From contig CAJTTT010000018.1 in the NCBI GenBank assembly GCA_910579285.1, forward strand, positions 11,317-75,316: a DNA stretch of 64,000 bases. Reading direction: 5' to 3'. This DNA is from an uncultured Lachnospiraceae bacterium (GTDB taxonomy: Bacteria; Bacillota; Clostridia; Lachnospirales; Lachnospiraceae). Below are positions 44,192 through 53,661 of this stretch, in pieces (position 1 is the stretch's first letter; each line of letters starts with the position of its first letter). The notes under the pieces were generated by a model. It had not been told where the DNA came from. It saw only the letters and a list, made by a program, of their open reading frames with translations, and did not search any database. The position numbers and the translations under genes were made by a program.

Positions 44192-44842
44192 ATGCAGATT
44201 ACCATTCGTGAACCCGGAAGCGCCATCACCCATTTTATCGGTATGATGATGGCTATTATCGCGGCAACGCCGCTTATGGTGAAAGCCGCCGTCGACGCAG
44301 ACCATATCGTATTTATCGCGCTGGCGGTCTTTATCGGCAGCATGATTGCCCTTTACGGCGCGAGCGCGCTCTACCACAGCGTCACCGTAAAAGACAGTAT
44401 TTTGAAAGTCTTCCGCAAATTGGACCACATGATGATTTTTGTGCTGATCGCCGGTTCTTACACCCCGGTCTGCCTCGTAATTCTGGGCGACCGCCGCGGG
44501 TATATGCTTCTTTCGGCAGTCTGGGGGATCGCCATCGCGGGAATGCTTATCAAACTGTGCTGGATCACCTGCCCTAAATGGTTTTCATCAATCCTTTACA
44601 TCGCTATGGGCTGGGCATGCCTCGCCGTTTTCGGCACGCTCTGGAACACCCTCTCAAGAAGCGCCTTTTTATGGCTTCTCGCGGGCGGCATTTTCTACAC
44701 GGCGGGCGGTGTCATCTACGCGTTAAAACTGCCTGTTTTTAACTCGAAGCACAAGAATTTCGGATCCCATGAAGTCTTTCACCTGTTCGTGATGGGCGGG
44801 AGCGTGTGCCATTTCATTTTCATGTATTTCTATGTGGCGTGA
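44192..44842 (+). CDS. trhA: Hemolysin III / PAQR-family membrane protein (TrhA)
   Basis: 216 residues with seven membrane helices. Family residues are visible: SALYHSVTVKD after helix 2, KLDHMMIFVLIAGSYTP in helix 3, and SHEVFHLFVMGGSVCHF near the C-terminus, which holds the metal-binding histidines. PAQR-type bacterial members affect membrane fluidity and energetics. AAAGGAG precedes the ATG. Confidence 0.93.
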   Translation: MQITIREPGSAITHFIGMMMAIIAATPLMVKAAVDADHIVFIALAVFIGSMIALYGASALYHSVTVKDSILKVFRKLDHMMIFVLIAGSYTPVCLVILGDRRGYMLLSAVWGIAIAGMLIKLCWITCPKWFSSILYIAMGWACLAVFGTLWNTLSRSAFLWLLAGGIFYTAGGVIYALKLPVFNSKHKNFGSHEVFHLFVMGGSVCHFIFMYFYVA

Positions 44843-44881
44843 CATTCGGCTATGCGGATTCCACCGATTTTATATGTTTCT

Positions 44882-44918
44882 CTGAAAAAAGGACTGCATC
44901 CCGCAATCCCTTTTTCAG
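44882..44918. terminator. Bidirectional terminator between trhA and galE
   Basis: A long stem CTGAAAAAaGGA / TCCcTTTTTCAG between two convergent genes; both strands have T-runs at the stem end. Confidence 0.75.
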
Positions 44919-44984
44919 TGTGTTTCTGCCCCATATCTTGTTTCATGTACCTGTCACCGGCATGCTGTGTCAACTGCCGCAGGC

Positions 44985-46001
44985 TTAGTCCTCATACCCG
45001 TTCGGGTTATTGCTCTGCCATCTCCAGGAATCCGCGCACATCTCCTTGATGCCAAACTGCGCTTCCCAGCCAAGCTCTCTCTTCGCCTTGTCCGCGTTGG
45101 CGTAACAGGAGGCGATATCGCCCGCCCTTCTCTCCTTGATCACATACGGAATCTTCACGCCGGTCGCTTCCTCGAAATTCTTCACGATATCGAGCACGCT
45201 GTACCCTGTGCCTGTTCCCAGATTGTAAATGCAAAGTCCCGCCTTCTCCTCAATCTTTTTCAACGCCTTCACATGGCCCAGCGCCAGATCCACCACATGG
45301 ATGTAGTCGCGCACGCCTGTGCCGTCCGGCGTATCATAATCGTTTCCGAAAACACCCAGCTCTTTGAGCTTGCCCACTGCAACCTGTGTGATGTAAGGCA
45401 TCAGATTGTTGGGAATGCCGTTGGGATTCTCACCCATAGTACCGCTCTTGTGGGCCCCGATGGGATTGAAGTACCGAAGCAGGATTACGTTCCACTCGGA
45501 ATCGGCTTTCTGGATATCCATCAGAATCTGTTCCAGCATGGATTTTGTCCAGCCGTAAGGATTCGTGCACTGTCCCTTCGGGCATTCCTCCGTGATCGGA
45601 ATAATGGCCGGATCGCCGTAAACTGTCGCCGAGGAGGAAAAGATGATATTTTTTACATTGTGCCTGCGCATCACATCCACCAGAGTCAATGTCCCTGCAA
45701 TGTTGTTTTCATAGTATTCCCAGGGCTTCTGCACAGACTCGCCCACCGCTTTCAGCCCGGCGAAATGAATGCAGGAATCAATCTCCTCCTTCGCAAAGAT
45801 CTGCTCCAGGGCATCCCTGTCCAGAATGTCCGCCTTATAAAACTTCACGGGCTTTCCCGTAATCTTCTCCACTCTCTCAAGAGACTTTTCACTGGAATTT
45901 GCCAGATTGTCCACCACTACCACGTCATAGCCTGCGCTCTGTAATTCTACTACTGTGTGGGAACCGATGTACCCCGCGCCTCCTGTCACTAAAATTGCCA
46001 T
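44985..46001 (-). CDS. galE: UDP-glucose 4-epimerase
   Basis: 338 residues, interconverting UDP-glucose and UDP-galactose (or the N-acetyl forms). The NAD-binding motif TGGAGYIGSHT opens the protein. The catalytic Tyr-Lys pair lies in NPYGWTKSMLE with the Ser/Thr in FSSSATVYG. A promoter lies 57 bases upstream of the start. It is downstream of a UDP-sugar pyrophosphorylase gene, suggesting linked UDP-sugar supply. Confidence 0.97.
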   Translation of the reverse strand: MAILVTGGAGYIGSHTVVELQSAGYDVVVVDNLANSSEKSLERVEKITGKPVKFYKADILDRDALEQIFAKEEIDSCIHFAGLKAVGESVQKPWEYYENNIAGTLTLVDVMRRHNVKNIIFSSSATVYGDPAIIPITEECPKGQCTNPYGWTKSMLEQILMDIQKADSEWNVILLRYFNPIGAHKSGTMGENPNGIPNNLMPYITQVAVGKLKELGVFGNDYDTPDGTGVRDYIHVVDLALGHVKALKKIEEKAGLCIYNLGTGTGYSVLDIVKNFEEATGVKIPYVIKERRAGDIASCYANADKAKRELGWEAQFGIKEMCADSWRWQSNNPNGYED

Positions 46002-46057
46002 AACCGCACCCCGCCTTTCTTTTCAGAAACTGTGTTTTTTGTTCTTAATATGATTAC

Positions 46058-46086
46058 AGTCTACACTGTTTTTCCCGCATATTCAA
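46058..46086 (-). promoter_or_regulatory. Promoter for galE
   Basis: TTGAAT at 46081-46086 and TAGACT at 46058-46063 with a 17-bp spacer. Confidence 0.6.
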
Positions 46087-46164
46087 TACAGGAATGTTAC
46101 CTAAATCTGTCGAAATGTTGTCTGAACAAAATTTCAACAAAGCGAAAGAAACAGACAGACCGCC

Positions 46165-47391
46165 CTACAGAAGGATGCCGTTTTCCTTGCACAGCTCCCT
46201 CGCGCTCTCCACCGAGTCAATCCCCGTCTTATTCTTAATGGGAGCAAATTCCCTGTTTCTGACCACCTCAAAGGGCAGGCAGGAATCCAGCTCGTGAATC
46301 ATGTCCAGCACAAGCTGCTCAAACTTATAGCCGTTTGGCTCCTCCGGCTTCACAAGCTCTCCCGTTTCATCCAGATAAGGAATCTTCTTCTCCACAATGT
46401 GGAGCGGAAGCTGTCTCGCCACAATCTCCTCCAGATCTTTCACCCGGAACAGATAGTTTAAGATCACGCCGAAATCATAGGCCGGCTTTCCCTCCTCCGT
46501 CTTCGCCGCCATCAACTCCGGCGTCATATCATAGTATTCCACAATGGACGGCCTTCCATCCTCCAGACACATCGCGCCCACTTTCTCGTCCGGCGCATTC
46601 TTCGCCACCACCTTTGCGCCAACCGCGCTGCCCGTGGCAATCGTCGCTCCCACAAAGCACGGATCGGCAATGCGCTGCAGCACATTGTCCACGGCAAACA
46701 CGTTGAGCCACTCCACGCCCGCCTGCCGCATCTTTTCCGCCACGCCCCATTTTATCATGGAAAGAAACCACCCGCCGCTGCCGTTGGGGGAGGTAGACAT
46801 CTTATGCTTCGCCTCCATGTATACCTTCCCCTCATAATCCGAGGCCAGCGCCATATCCTGCATAAAGAAAGTCACATAGTCCGCGCTGTAACCGAAATAC
46901 TTCTTTTCCTCAAAAAAGCGGACAGTCGCATCATGGTTTTTCTCGCTTGTCATCACATAGAGGGGAATCCACGCCCCCGCCTGGTTCACAACATCCATCA
47001 GATTCTCAACCAGACGCTGAAAAATAAAAACATCCTTTGTCATGCCGATATTGTAAACACCCTTGGGCGCATCGGAGCCGAGTCTGGTTCCCATGCCGCC
47101 GGCTAACAACACCGCTCCCACCTTGCCTGCCCGGACCGCCTCCACGCCAATTTCCGTGTACTTCTCCCTGTTCTCCTCAATCTGCGGAAGCTCCATCACT
47201 GCAATCGGTTCAATCTTCCCTCTGGGATTTAAGGTTTCCCTTTTTTTGCAGAGCGACAGCATATCGAAATCCGTCTGTTCAATCTGGGAAAGCAATGCCT
47301 CCCGCTCCTCCTCTCCCAGCTCCTCGTAGTATTTCAGCACATGAAGCTGTCCGTATTTTTCCAGTTTTTTGTACGCCTCCTGATAATTCAT
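46165..47391 (-). CDS. UDP-sugar pyrophosphorylase (UDPGP/UAP1 family)
   Basis: 408 residues of the eukaryote-like UDPGP family rather than the GalU/GlmU fold class. The UTP-binding loop LLAGGMGTRLGSDAPKG lies near residue 97. PNGSGGWF, VFAVDNVLQR and FEQLVLDMIHEL match UDP-N-acetylhexosamine/UDP-glucose pyrophosphorylases. It should make a UDP-sugar from sugar-1-phosphate and UTP. The ATG at 47391 has GGAGGG at ideal spacing. Confidence 0.92.
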   Translation of the reverse strand: MNYQEAYKKLEKYGQLHVLKYYEELGEEEREALLSQIEQTDFDMLSLCKKRETLNPRGKIEPIAVMELPQIEENREKYTEIGVEAVRAGKVGAVLLAGGMGTRLGSDAPKGVYNIGMTKDVFIFQRLVENLMDVVNQAGAWIPLYVMTSEKNHDATVRFFEEKKYFGYSADYVTFFMQDMALASDYEGKVYMEAKHKMSTSPNGSGGWFLSMIKWGVAEKMRQAGVEWLNVFAVDNVLQRIADPCFVGATIATGSAVGAKVVAKNAPDEKVGAMCLEDGRPSIVEYYDMTPELMAAKTEEGKPAYDFGVILNYLFRVKDLEEIVARQLPLHIVEKKIPYLDETGELVKPEEPNGYKFEQLVLDMIHELDSCLPFEVVRNREFAPIKNKTGIDSVESARELCKENGILL

Positions 47392-47615
47392 TGCACCCTC
47401 CGTTTTTTCTGACACTAATGTCATAATTATACTCCATATACAAAGTTCCGCACATAAGCAGACGAAGCCGCCCTGTGTATTATTACTATCTTAACACGGG
47501 GCGGCCCGGCACTCAACAGGGAAATCCTTTTCATTTCCCCGCTTTTCCTTTATAATGAATTTACTGCAATAAGGCGGGGCATGTCCCGCATATGCACGGA
47601 AGGAGAACCAATGTG

Positions 47616-49007
47616 ATGAAAAAGAAATATGTATCCATACTGCTGGCGGCGGCCCTTTCCGCGGTAACCCTGAGCGCCTGCGGCACAGAAAACAGCTCCG
47701 ATACGGATGCCGGACTGGAGATTTCAGACATCGGGGACGACGGAACAGGAAGCGGAAATCCCCAGGATGCCCCACAGACAGAGGAAGATACCGATGGCAC
47801 CAAAAATACCGGCGAACAATCTGACACCGATGTCACATCTGGGCTTCCCAATGCCGAGGAGCAGAAAAATCAGGAAAATCCCATCTCTGTCACTTTCGAG
47901 GAAACCTCCGATGAAGTCAAGGGGGACGACGGCACAGTCATTTTCACAAGCGGCACACAGCGTCCTGTCGTGAGCATCAAAGGCGCAGAGGATATCGCCG
48001 AAAAAATCAATGCGGATCTTGCGGCATACTTCGACACCTTCTCTTATGATGAAACGCTCTCTATGGCAAAGGAAGACTACGCGGCAAGTCTCGGCGAGGA
48101 CGGCTGGGACTTCATTGGCTACAGCACGGAAATCAGCGCGAAGGTGACACGCATGGATGAGGCCGTGATTGCCTTCGAGATCACTGTTTATGACTTCACC
48201 GGCGGCGCCCACGGCAACTATGGCTCCATCGGGAGAAACTACAGCGCGAAAACAGGGGAGCTTCTCGCTTTCGATGAGATTTGCGAAGACTATGAAGCCT
48301 TCCACGCCACAGCTCTGGATTATATGATCAATCTGGCCGAGACACCTGCCTATAAGGATAAACTGTTCGGCCCGCCTTCCAAAGATGATCTGGACAGCGT
48401 ACTGTTCACCCCCGAATCATGGCTGTTTACCAAAAGCGGCATCAGCTTTTTAGCCGCTCCCTATACCCTTGGCCCTTACGCTTCCGGGGAAATTTACTTC
48501 CGGCTGCCCTACAAAAAGGCTTATGATCTGGGCTTAAAGGAGGACTACCGCTACGACGGCAATTTCGTGGATGAGCGCGGCTATATCTACAAATACGACC
48601 CCGAAACTTTCGAGCCCGTTGTTGACGGCACGCCCGACTGTTATTTTGACCTTGACGGGGACGGCACGGAGGAAGGGCTTGCCTTTTACGGCCAGGTCGT
48701 AGACCCGGAAACCGGCAGCAGCAGATACGCCTTTTATATCGACGGAAAAGATTACGGCGATGTCATAGATGATGAACTTCAGAATATAAAAGATAACGGC
48801 TATCTGGAGGACACTTACGCCCTGTATCACGCCGATGCCCCGGACGGGGGTGTTCCGGCGATCGCCGTGCTCTTCACGGAATTTGGTGACGGATTGGAGA
48901 GTGACGGCAGTCAGATCCGCCATCCCCGCTCCTTCATTTTCGGCTACACAAAAGAACAGGGACTGTACTATATGTACTGGGATGAAGGCTTTGTCACACT
49001 GCCCTGA
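47616..49007 (+). CDS. Lipoprotein with DUF4163/DUF3298-type (RsiV-like) domains
   Basis: About 463 residues. Lipobox LSAC (Cys near 22) is followed by a long Asp/Glu/Asn/Thr linker (to about 85) and a DUF4163/DUF3298-type region (about 90-310). Recognisable blocks are FTGGAHGNYG, TGELLAFDEICED and the FLAAPYTLGPYASG segment. A C-terminal part has a DxDxDG motif (FDLDGDGTEEG). In relatives this fold binds lysozyme or acts on wall glycans. The ATG at 47616 starts at MKKKYVS; a GTG at 47613 is also possible. Divergent from the pyrophosphorylase gene. Confidence 0.85.
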   Translation: MKKKYVSILLAAALSAVTLSACGTENSSDTDAGLEISDIGDDGTGSGNPQDAPQTEEDTDGTKNTGEQSDTDVTSGLPNAEEQKNQENPISVTFEETSDEVKGDDGTVIFTSGTQRPVVSIKGAEDIAEKINADLAAYFDTFSYDETLSMAKEDYAASLGEDGWDFIGYSTEISAKVTRMDEAVIAFEITVYDFTGGAHGNYGSIGRNYSAKTGELLAFDEICEDYEAFHATALDYMINLAETPAYKDKLFGPPSKDDLDSVLFTPESWLFTKSGISFLAAPYTLGPYASGEIYFRLPYKKAYDLGLKEDYRYDGNFVDERGYIYKYDPETFEPVVDGTPDCYFDLDGDGTEEGLAFYGQVVDPETGSSRYAFYIDGKDYGDVIDDELQNIKDNGYLEDTYALYHADAPDGGVPAIAVLFTEFGDGLESDGSQIRHPRSFIFGYTKEQGLYYMYWDEGFVTLP

Positions 49008-49012
49008 AAGCC

Positions 49013-49066
49013 GCAGCAGGGAACTTCGTGATTTTTGCGCTTCGGACCGGCTTGAAGCCCTGCTGC
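49013..49066. terminator. Inverted repeat between convergent genes
   Basis: GCAGCAGGG (49013-49021) pairs with CCCTGCTGC (49058-49066) with additional CTTC/GAAG pairing inside. It lies between the lipoprotein stop and the stop of the DUF4422 gene. Confidence 0.5.
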
Positions 49067-49085
49067 CTGTGTGCCATCCCATTGT

Positions 49086-50204
49086 TTATCCGTTCATGCA
49101 GGCCGTCAGCTCCTCTGCAATTTCCGCCGCTTCCTGCGCCGGATAAAACAGCCGCGCCGATGCTTCTAATGCAATCTCGGTAATACTTTCACTTTTCAGA
49201 TAAAACTCTACTTCTGAGGGAGACATTTTGTTCTCCCTCTCATGCCATGTCTGAATCACATCATTCAGCTTCTGAAAATGTGCCATCAACGCTCCGAACT
49301 CCTGTATGCGGTCGATGGTGCCGCTTCCGTAAGCCTGCCTTTCCAGCTCGGATACCGCAATTACCTGCATGGACATCTTCAACTCTCCCGTTATGTCAGA
49401 GGCTTCCATCAGCACATCCGGCCGCTTCTCTAGGCATGCCAGCATATACGCCTTTGCCCCGGCTATGTCCTTTTCCAGGAAGAACCCGGAAAGTCTCTCC
49501 TTGATCTCCGCCGTCTCCCGCTTTTCATCGGTCATGCCCACTTTGCACTCATAGACCTTGAGCCCCTGCACATTCACCCAGACATACAGAAGAAACTCCG
49601 AGATAAAACCGTAGACCCGCTTGTGATAGTCGTCATACCCGGAGGCATCGATCCTGTCTTCCGCCTTCCCGAAGATATCAAAAAGCCACGCACAGTAGGC
49701 ATCGTAAATCTCTTTTCTGCAGACCATCATATTGCCGAAATAAGTGCCCCTGCTGTGTACCAGCCGCTCAAAAGTCTCGTGGTATGCAGGGTAAAACTGC
49801 CGGATCACCTCACCCACAGCCTCCAGATCGCGGATATTGTAATCTCCTGCATACCCCTCATAATAAGTAAAGTTCAGTTTCAGTTTTTTTGAAGTAATGA
49901 TGTCATATGCCGAGAGGATGTCTTCATATTCCCTCTCCGTGAGAATCCGCCCCTCCTCCGTACAGAAATACCGCCGGTAATGGCATATCCCTACATAATC
50001 GGAAGTCTTTATATTTTTCCATACCCAGTAAACACCTGTCAGCTCCCCGTAATAACAATTCTTTTCAGAAATACTGACACCCGTGTCATCTCTCATGTAA
50101 CCGAGATCCTCCGATCCGGCCCGCCCTACCTGTAAGGGCACATAGACCGGGTCGCCGGGCTTCGGAAATTTTTTGTGAGTCATGGTAAAAATCGTTACAC
50201 TCAT
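49086..50204 (-). CDS. DUF4422 glycosyltransferase-like protein
   Basis: About 372 residues. The N-terminal 230 residues match DUF4422 (VTIFTMTHKKF, YGELTGVYWVWKN, DYVGICHYRRYF, DIITSKKLKLNF, YFGNMMVCRKEIYD), a family found in surface-polysaccharide loci and thought to be glycosyltransferases. The C-terminal 130 residues are helical and not typical of the domain. No signal peptide. The MATE gene sits just upstream, 35 bases away. The ATG at 50204 follows GGGGAGAAC. Confidence 0.88.
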   Translation of the reverse strand: MSVTIFTMTHKKFPKPGDPVYVPLQVGRAGSEDLGYMRDDTGVSISEKNCYYGELTGVYWVWKNIKTSDYVGICHYRRYFCTEEGRILTEREYEDILSAYDIITSKKLKLNFTYYEGYAGDYNIRDLEAVGEVIRQFYPAYHETFERLVHSRGTYFGNMMVCRKEIYDAYCAWLFDIFGKAEDRIDASGYDDYHKRVYGFISEFLLYVWVNVQGLKVYECKVGMTDEKRETAEIKERLSGFFLEKDIAGAKAYMLACLEKRPDVLMEASDITGELKMSMQVIAVSELERQAYGSGTIDRIQEFGALMAHFQKLNDVIQTWHERENKMSPSEVEFYLKSESITEIALEASARLFYPAQEAAEIAEELTACMNG

Positions 50205-50239
50205 ATGATGTTCTCCCCTTAGATTTCCAGACATTCATG

Positions 50240-51613
50240 TCACGTCTGCTCTGTCGTTTCCGTGCCGCCTGACCTGGCATTTAACATCCCTTCCAACTTC
50301 TTCCTCACATAGAAAAAAGCCGGGATCAGAAAAATATCTGCAAAAATCCATGCCAGCGGGTTCGCAAACTGCACCGCGCTGAATCCAAACTGCGGCACAA
50401 GCAGGAATCCTGCCAGCGCTCTCGCCAGCATCTCAAACGCCCCCGCAAAAACCGCCAGCCTGCTGAAACCCATCCCCTGGATCAGAAAACGGACAATATT
50501 CACAAGCGCAAGCGGGAAATAAAACACCGCATTCATCCGTATAAAAGAATAGGCGTTGGCGATGATCTGCGTCTCGCCCGCATCCAGAAACAGTAACAGA
50601 AGCTGTTTCCCGAACAGAAAAACCGCACCCAGTCCAATCAGAGAATAAATCAGCCCTAACAGCGTGCAGCTCTTAAGTCCCCTGTCCACGCGTTCCAGAT
50701 CCCCCGCTCCCACATTCTGGCCGCCGTAAGTAGCCATAGTGGAGCCCATCGCATCAAAGGGGCACACCAGAAGCATACTCACCTTACCGCCAGCCGTGAC
50801 CGCCGCCACCGCATTGGAGTCAATGCCATTCACCGCACTCTGCAAAATCACGCTGCCGATGGCTGTGATCGAATACTGCAGTCCCATAGGAATCCCCATA
50901 TTGCAGAGCTTCACCGCATAATCCCGGTCCCATCTGCGCTCATCCGCGGAGAGCTTTAACATCGTAAACTTTCTGCGCATATAAATCAGGCAGGCAAAAC
51001 CCGCGATGGCCTGCGACACCACCGTGGCAACCGCCGCCCCGGCCACGCCCATGTGCAGCACAACAATACAGAAGGCGTCCAGAAAAATATTCAGAACCGC
51101 CGCTGTCACAAGAAACACCACAGGCGTCCTGCTGTCTCCCAGCGACCGCAGGATAGCTGCCGTCATATTGTAGAGAAACACCACGGGTATGCCGAGAAAA
51201 ATAATAATTATATAGTCGTAAGAACCGTCAATGATGTTCTCCGGGGTCCGCATAAGCAGCAAAATCTGGCGGCAGAGCAAGGATACCACGGTCGTGACCA
51301 GCACGGAAAAAATCACGGACAGCCACACACTGTTCGCCACAAACCGGCGAAGCGCCTCCTCGTGCTTCGCGCCATACTCCTGCGCAATCGGAATGCCAAA
51401 GCCGCTGCACACGCCCATGCAGAACCCGATAATCAGGAAATTGACGGAACCTGTCGCGCCCACCGCTGCCAAAGCGTCCACTCCCAGATAGTGTCCCACA
51501 ATGATCGCGTCCACCATGCTGTAGAACTGCTGAAAAACAAGCCCAAACAAAAGCGGCACAGCAAAGCCCAAGATCAGCCGCATGGGACTTCCCTTCGTCA
51601 TATCTTTTTCCAT
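50240..51613 (-). CDS. MATE-family multidrug/Na+ exporter
   Basis: 457 residues, twelve membrane helices in two halves, each starting with a MATE repeat (PLLFGLVFQQFYSMVDAII and the second-half NMGIPMGLQYSI). DinF/NorM-type exporters expel cationic compounds using Na+ or H+. The ATG at 51613 has GGAGGATATT directly upstream. Confidence 0.94.
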   Translation of the reverse strand: MEKDMTKGSPMRLILGFAVPLLFGLVFQQFYSMVDAIIVGHYLGVDALAAVGATGSVNFLIIGFCMGVCSGFGIPIAQEYGAKHEEALRRFVANSVWLSVIFSVLVTTVVSLLCRQILLLMRTPENIIDGSYDYIIIIFLGIPVVFLYNMTAAILRSLGDSRTPVVFLVTAAVLNIFLDAFCIVVLHMGVAGAAVATVVSQAIAGFACLIYMRRKFTMLKLSADERRWDRDYAVKLCNMGIPMGLQYSITAIGSVILQSAVNGIDSNAVAAVTAGGKVSMLLVCPFDAMGSTMATYGGQNVGAGDLERVDRGLKSCTLLGLIYSLIGLGAVFLFGKQLLLLFLDAGETQIIANAYSFIRMNAVFYFPLALVNIVRFLIQGMGFSRLAVFAGAFEMLARALAGFLLVPQFGFSAVQFANPLAWIFADIFLIPAFFYVRKKLEGMLNARSGGTETTEQT

Positions 51614-51652
51614 AATATCCTCCATCACTCTAGTTTATAACCATTTGCGACG

Positions 51653-51680
51653 ATTGTATCACAACGCAATGAAAACACAA
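51653..51680 (-). promoter_or_regulatory. Promoter for the minus-strand MATE gene
   Basis: TTGTGT at 51675-51680 and TACAAT at 51653-51658, 16-bp spacer. Confidence 0.5.
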
Positions 51681-51728
51681 GCGTTTATTTTACAAAAATC
51701 ATAAAAATTTTAAAGTTTGGAAAACCAA

Positions 51729-51757
51729 TTGACATGGGGAAAGGAATGTATTAAGAT
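51729..51757 (+). promoter_or_regulatory. Promoter for the plus-strand MATE gene
   Basis: TTGACA at 51729-51734 and TAAGAT at 51752-51757, 17-bp spacer. Confidence 0.7.
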
Positions 51758-51792
51758 GTTATCACTTTACGCAAAAAACGGAGGGCTTTTCC

Positions 51793-53190
51793 ATGCATGG
51801 TACAGCCGCAAAAGATAACTTTTATCATAAGATATTAAAGCTGGTCATTCCGATTATCATACAGAACCTCTTAAGCGCTGCCGTGAGCTCCGCGGACGTG
51901 GTTATGCTCAACTATGTGGGGCAGTCCTCCATCTCCGCCGTATCGCTGGCCGCCAACTACGCCAGCGTTCTCTTTATGATCTATTACGGTCTGGGAACGG
52001 GCGCCTCCATGCTCAGCGCACAGTATTGGGGAAAGGGGGATCTCCAGCCGATCCGTGCCGTTCAGGGCATCGCCATGCGGTTTTCGCTGATTATCTCCCT
52101 CGGTTTCTCTGGCTTTGCCTTCTTTGCGCCGGAGCTTTTGATGAAGCTTTTCACCAATGACATGGAACTTATTACCATCGGCGCCGGGTATCTGCGCGTG
52201 ATGGCTGTCACCTATCTGTGCTGGGGTATCATAGAAGTGTATCTGGCGATTCTTAGAAGCATCGGGCGGGTCACCGTCTGCATGGTTTTAAATGTGATGG
52301 CTTTCACCCTGAATATATTTTTGAACGCCGTGTTTATCTTCGGACTTTTTGGCGCCCCGCAGCTTGGCGCCACCGGCGTGGCCATCGCCACCGCCCTGTC
52401 CCGGATCATCGAACTGATCGGCTGTATCGTGGTATCCATGTTCAGCCAAGATATCAAGCTGAAATTCAGCTATATGTTCCTGCGCAACAGACTGCTGTTT
52501 CAGGATTTTGTCAGGCTGTCCCTGCCTGCCCTTGGCAACGACATCGCCTGGAGCGTTGCCTTCTCCATGTACTCTGTAATTCTGGGGCATATGGGTTCCG
52601 ATGCGGTGGCTGCCAATTCCCTTGTGATCGTTGTCAGAAATTTTGGCACTGTACTCTGCTTTGGTACAGCCAGCGCAGGCGGCATCCTTCTCGGCAATGT
52701 GATGGGCGAAGGGAATATGGAACACGCGAAATCCTATGCCTCCAAACTGATGAAGCTCACTGTCATCACGGGAGCTGTCGGCGGCGTGCTTGTACTTCTC
52801 GCCACGCCCTTTGTGCTGCATTTTGCGAAGCTTTCCGAGACAGCCATGCATTATCTGAAATATATGCTGCTCATCAACACCTACTATATCATGGGAGCCG
52901 CCGTCAACACGACGCTGATCGCGGGCGTATTCCGTGCCGGCGGCGACAGCCGTTTCGGTCTGATCTGCGATGTGATCGACATGTGGGTCTATGCGGTGCC
53001 GCTCGGTTTTCTTGCGGCTTTCATCTTCAAGCTGCCTGTTCTCTGGGTATATTTTCTGCTGTGCACCGATGAGTTTGTGAAATGGCCCTGGGTCATCAAA
53101 CATTACCGCAGCGGCAAATGGCTGAAGAACATTACGAGAGAAGATCTGTTTGCGGCAGAAAACGCTGGAGAATCATCCGCCGGGGCATGA
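51793..53190 (+). CDS. MATE-family exporter
   Basis: 465 residues, twelve membrane helices, with the MATE hallmarks PIIIQNLLSAAVSSADVVML and LSLPALGNDIAWSVAF. It differs clearly from the divergent neighbour and belongs to a separate MATE branch. GGAGGG precedes the ATG. Its last 18 bases overlap the 3' end of the convergent LuxR gene. Confidence 0.94.
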   Translation: MHGTAAKDNFYHKILKLVIPIIIQNLLSAAVSSADVVMLNYVGQSSISAVSLAANYASVLFMIYYGLGTGASMLSAQYWGKGDLQPIRAVQGIAMRFSLIISLGFSGFAFFAPELLMKLFTNDMELITIGAGYLRVMAVTYLCWGIIEVYLAILRSIGRVTVCMVLNVMAFTLNIFLNAVFIFGLFGAPQLGATGVAIATALSRIIELIGCIVVSMFSQDIKLKFSYMFLRNRLLFQDFVRLSLPALGNDIAWSVAFSMYSVILGHMGSDAVAANSLVIVVRNFGTVLCFGTASAGGILLGNVMGEGNMEHAKSYASKLMKLTVITGAVGGVLVLLATPFVLHFAKLSETAMHYLKYMLLINTYYIMGAAVNTTLIAGVFRAGGDSRFGLICDVIDMWVYAVPLGFLAAFIFKLPVLWVYFLLCTDEFVKWPWVIKHYRSGKWLKNITREDLFAAENAGESSAGA

Positions 53191-53661
53191 TGGCTCTGCC
53201 ATTTTGTCCTTCACCTTCGCCCGAAATTCTTTTCTGCTGCACACGTCCATCTTCTGATAAATATGGGACACATGCTTTTTCACTGTAGTTTCAGCGATGT
53301 AGAGCGTCTCGCCAATCTGCCTGTTGGTGTAACCCCTGTAGAGGAGCCATGCCACCTCCAGCTCCCGCTCGGAGAGTGTGCAGTTCTCCACGACAGCCAA
53401 AAAGAGGGCGTACGTTTCCGCGGCCGGTTTACGCTCCGCCTGGTCTGTTCCCGGATCCTCTTTCGATTTTGCAATCTGGTCAGTCACCCGAAGATAGAGT
53501 GCCAGAACCACTGCCAGAGAGACCCCGAGAAACAGGGTTCCGAGCACCGCCACAGACCACACCCGTCTCCCGCCAAACACACCTGCCTGATACAGCAGCA
53601 GCGTTGTCAGCAGACACATGTAGCACACCCCCAGCAAAACCCGAAGTGTCTGTTTCCTCAT
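53173..53661 (-). CDS. Membrane-anchored LuxR-type HTH protein
   Basis: 162 residues. Two membrane helices (about 7-27 and 35-58) are followed by a short charged linker and a LuxR/GerE helix-turn-helix (about 94-150): LSERELEVAWLLYRGYTNRQ and ETTVKKHVSHIYQKM. There is no receiver or ligand-binding domain, so the input must come through the membrane part or a partner. Its ATG overlaps the stop of the MotA-like gene by 4 bp, so the two are coupled. Confidence 0.88.
   Translation of the reverse strand: MRKQTLRVLLGVCYMCLLTTLLLYQAGVFGGRRVWSVAVLGTLFLGVSLAVVLALYLRVTDQIAKSKEDPGTDQAERKPAAETYALFLAVVENCTLSERELEVAWLLYRGYTNRQIGETLYIAETTVKKHVSHIYQKMDVCSRKEFRAKVKDKMAEPSCPGG

Noticed and set aside
52288..53103. 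271-codon minus-strand frame opposite the plus-strand MATE gene
   Set aside because: Shadow of an intact twelve-helix exporter; His/Asp/Gln-rich and without motifs.
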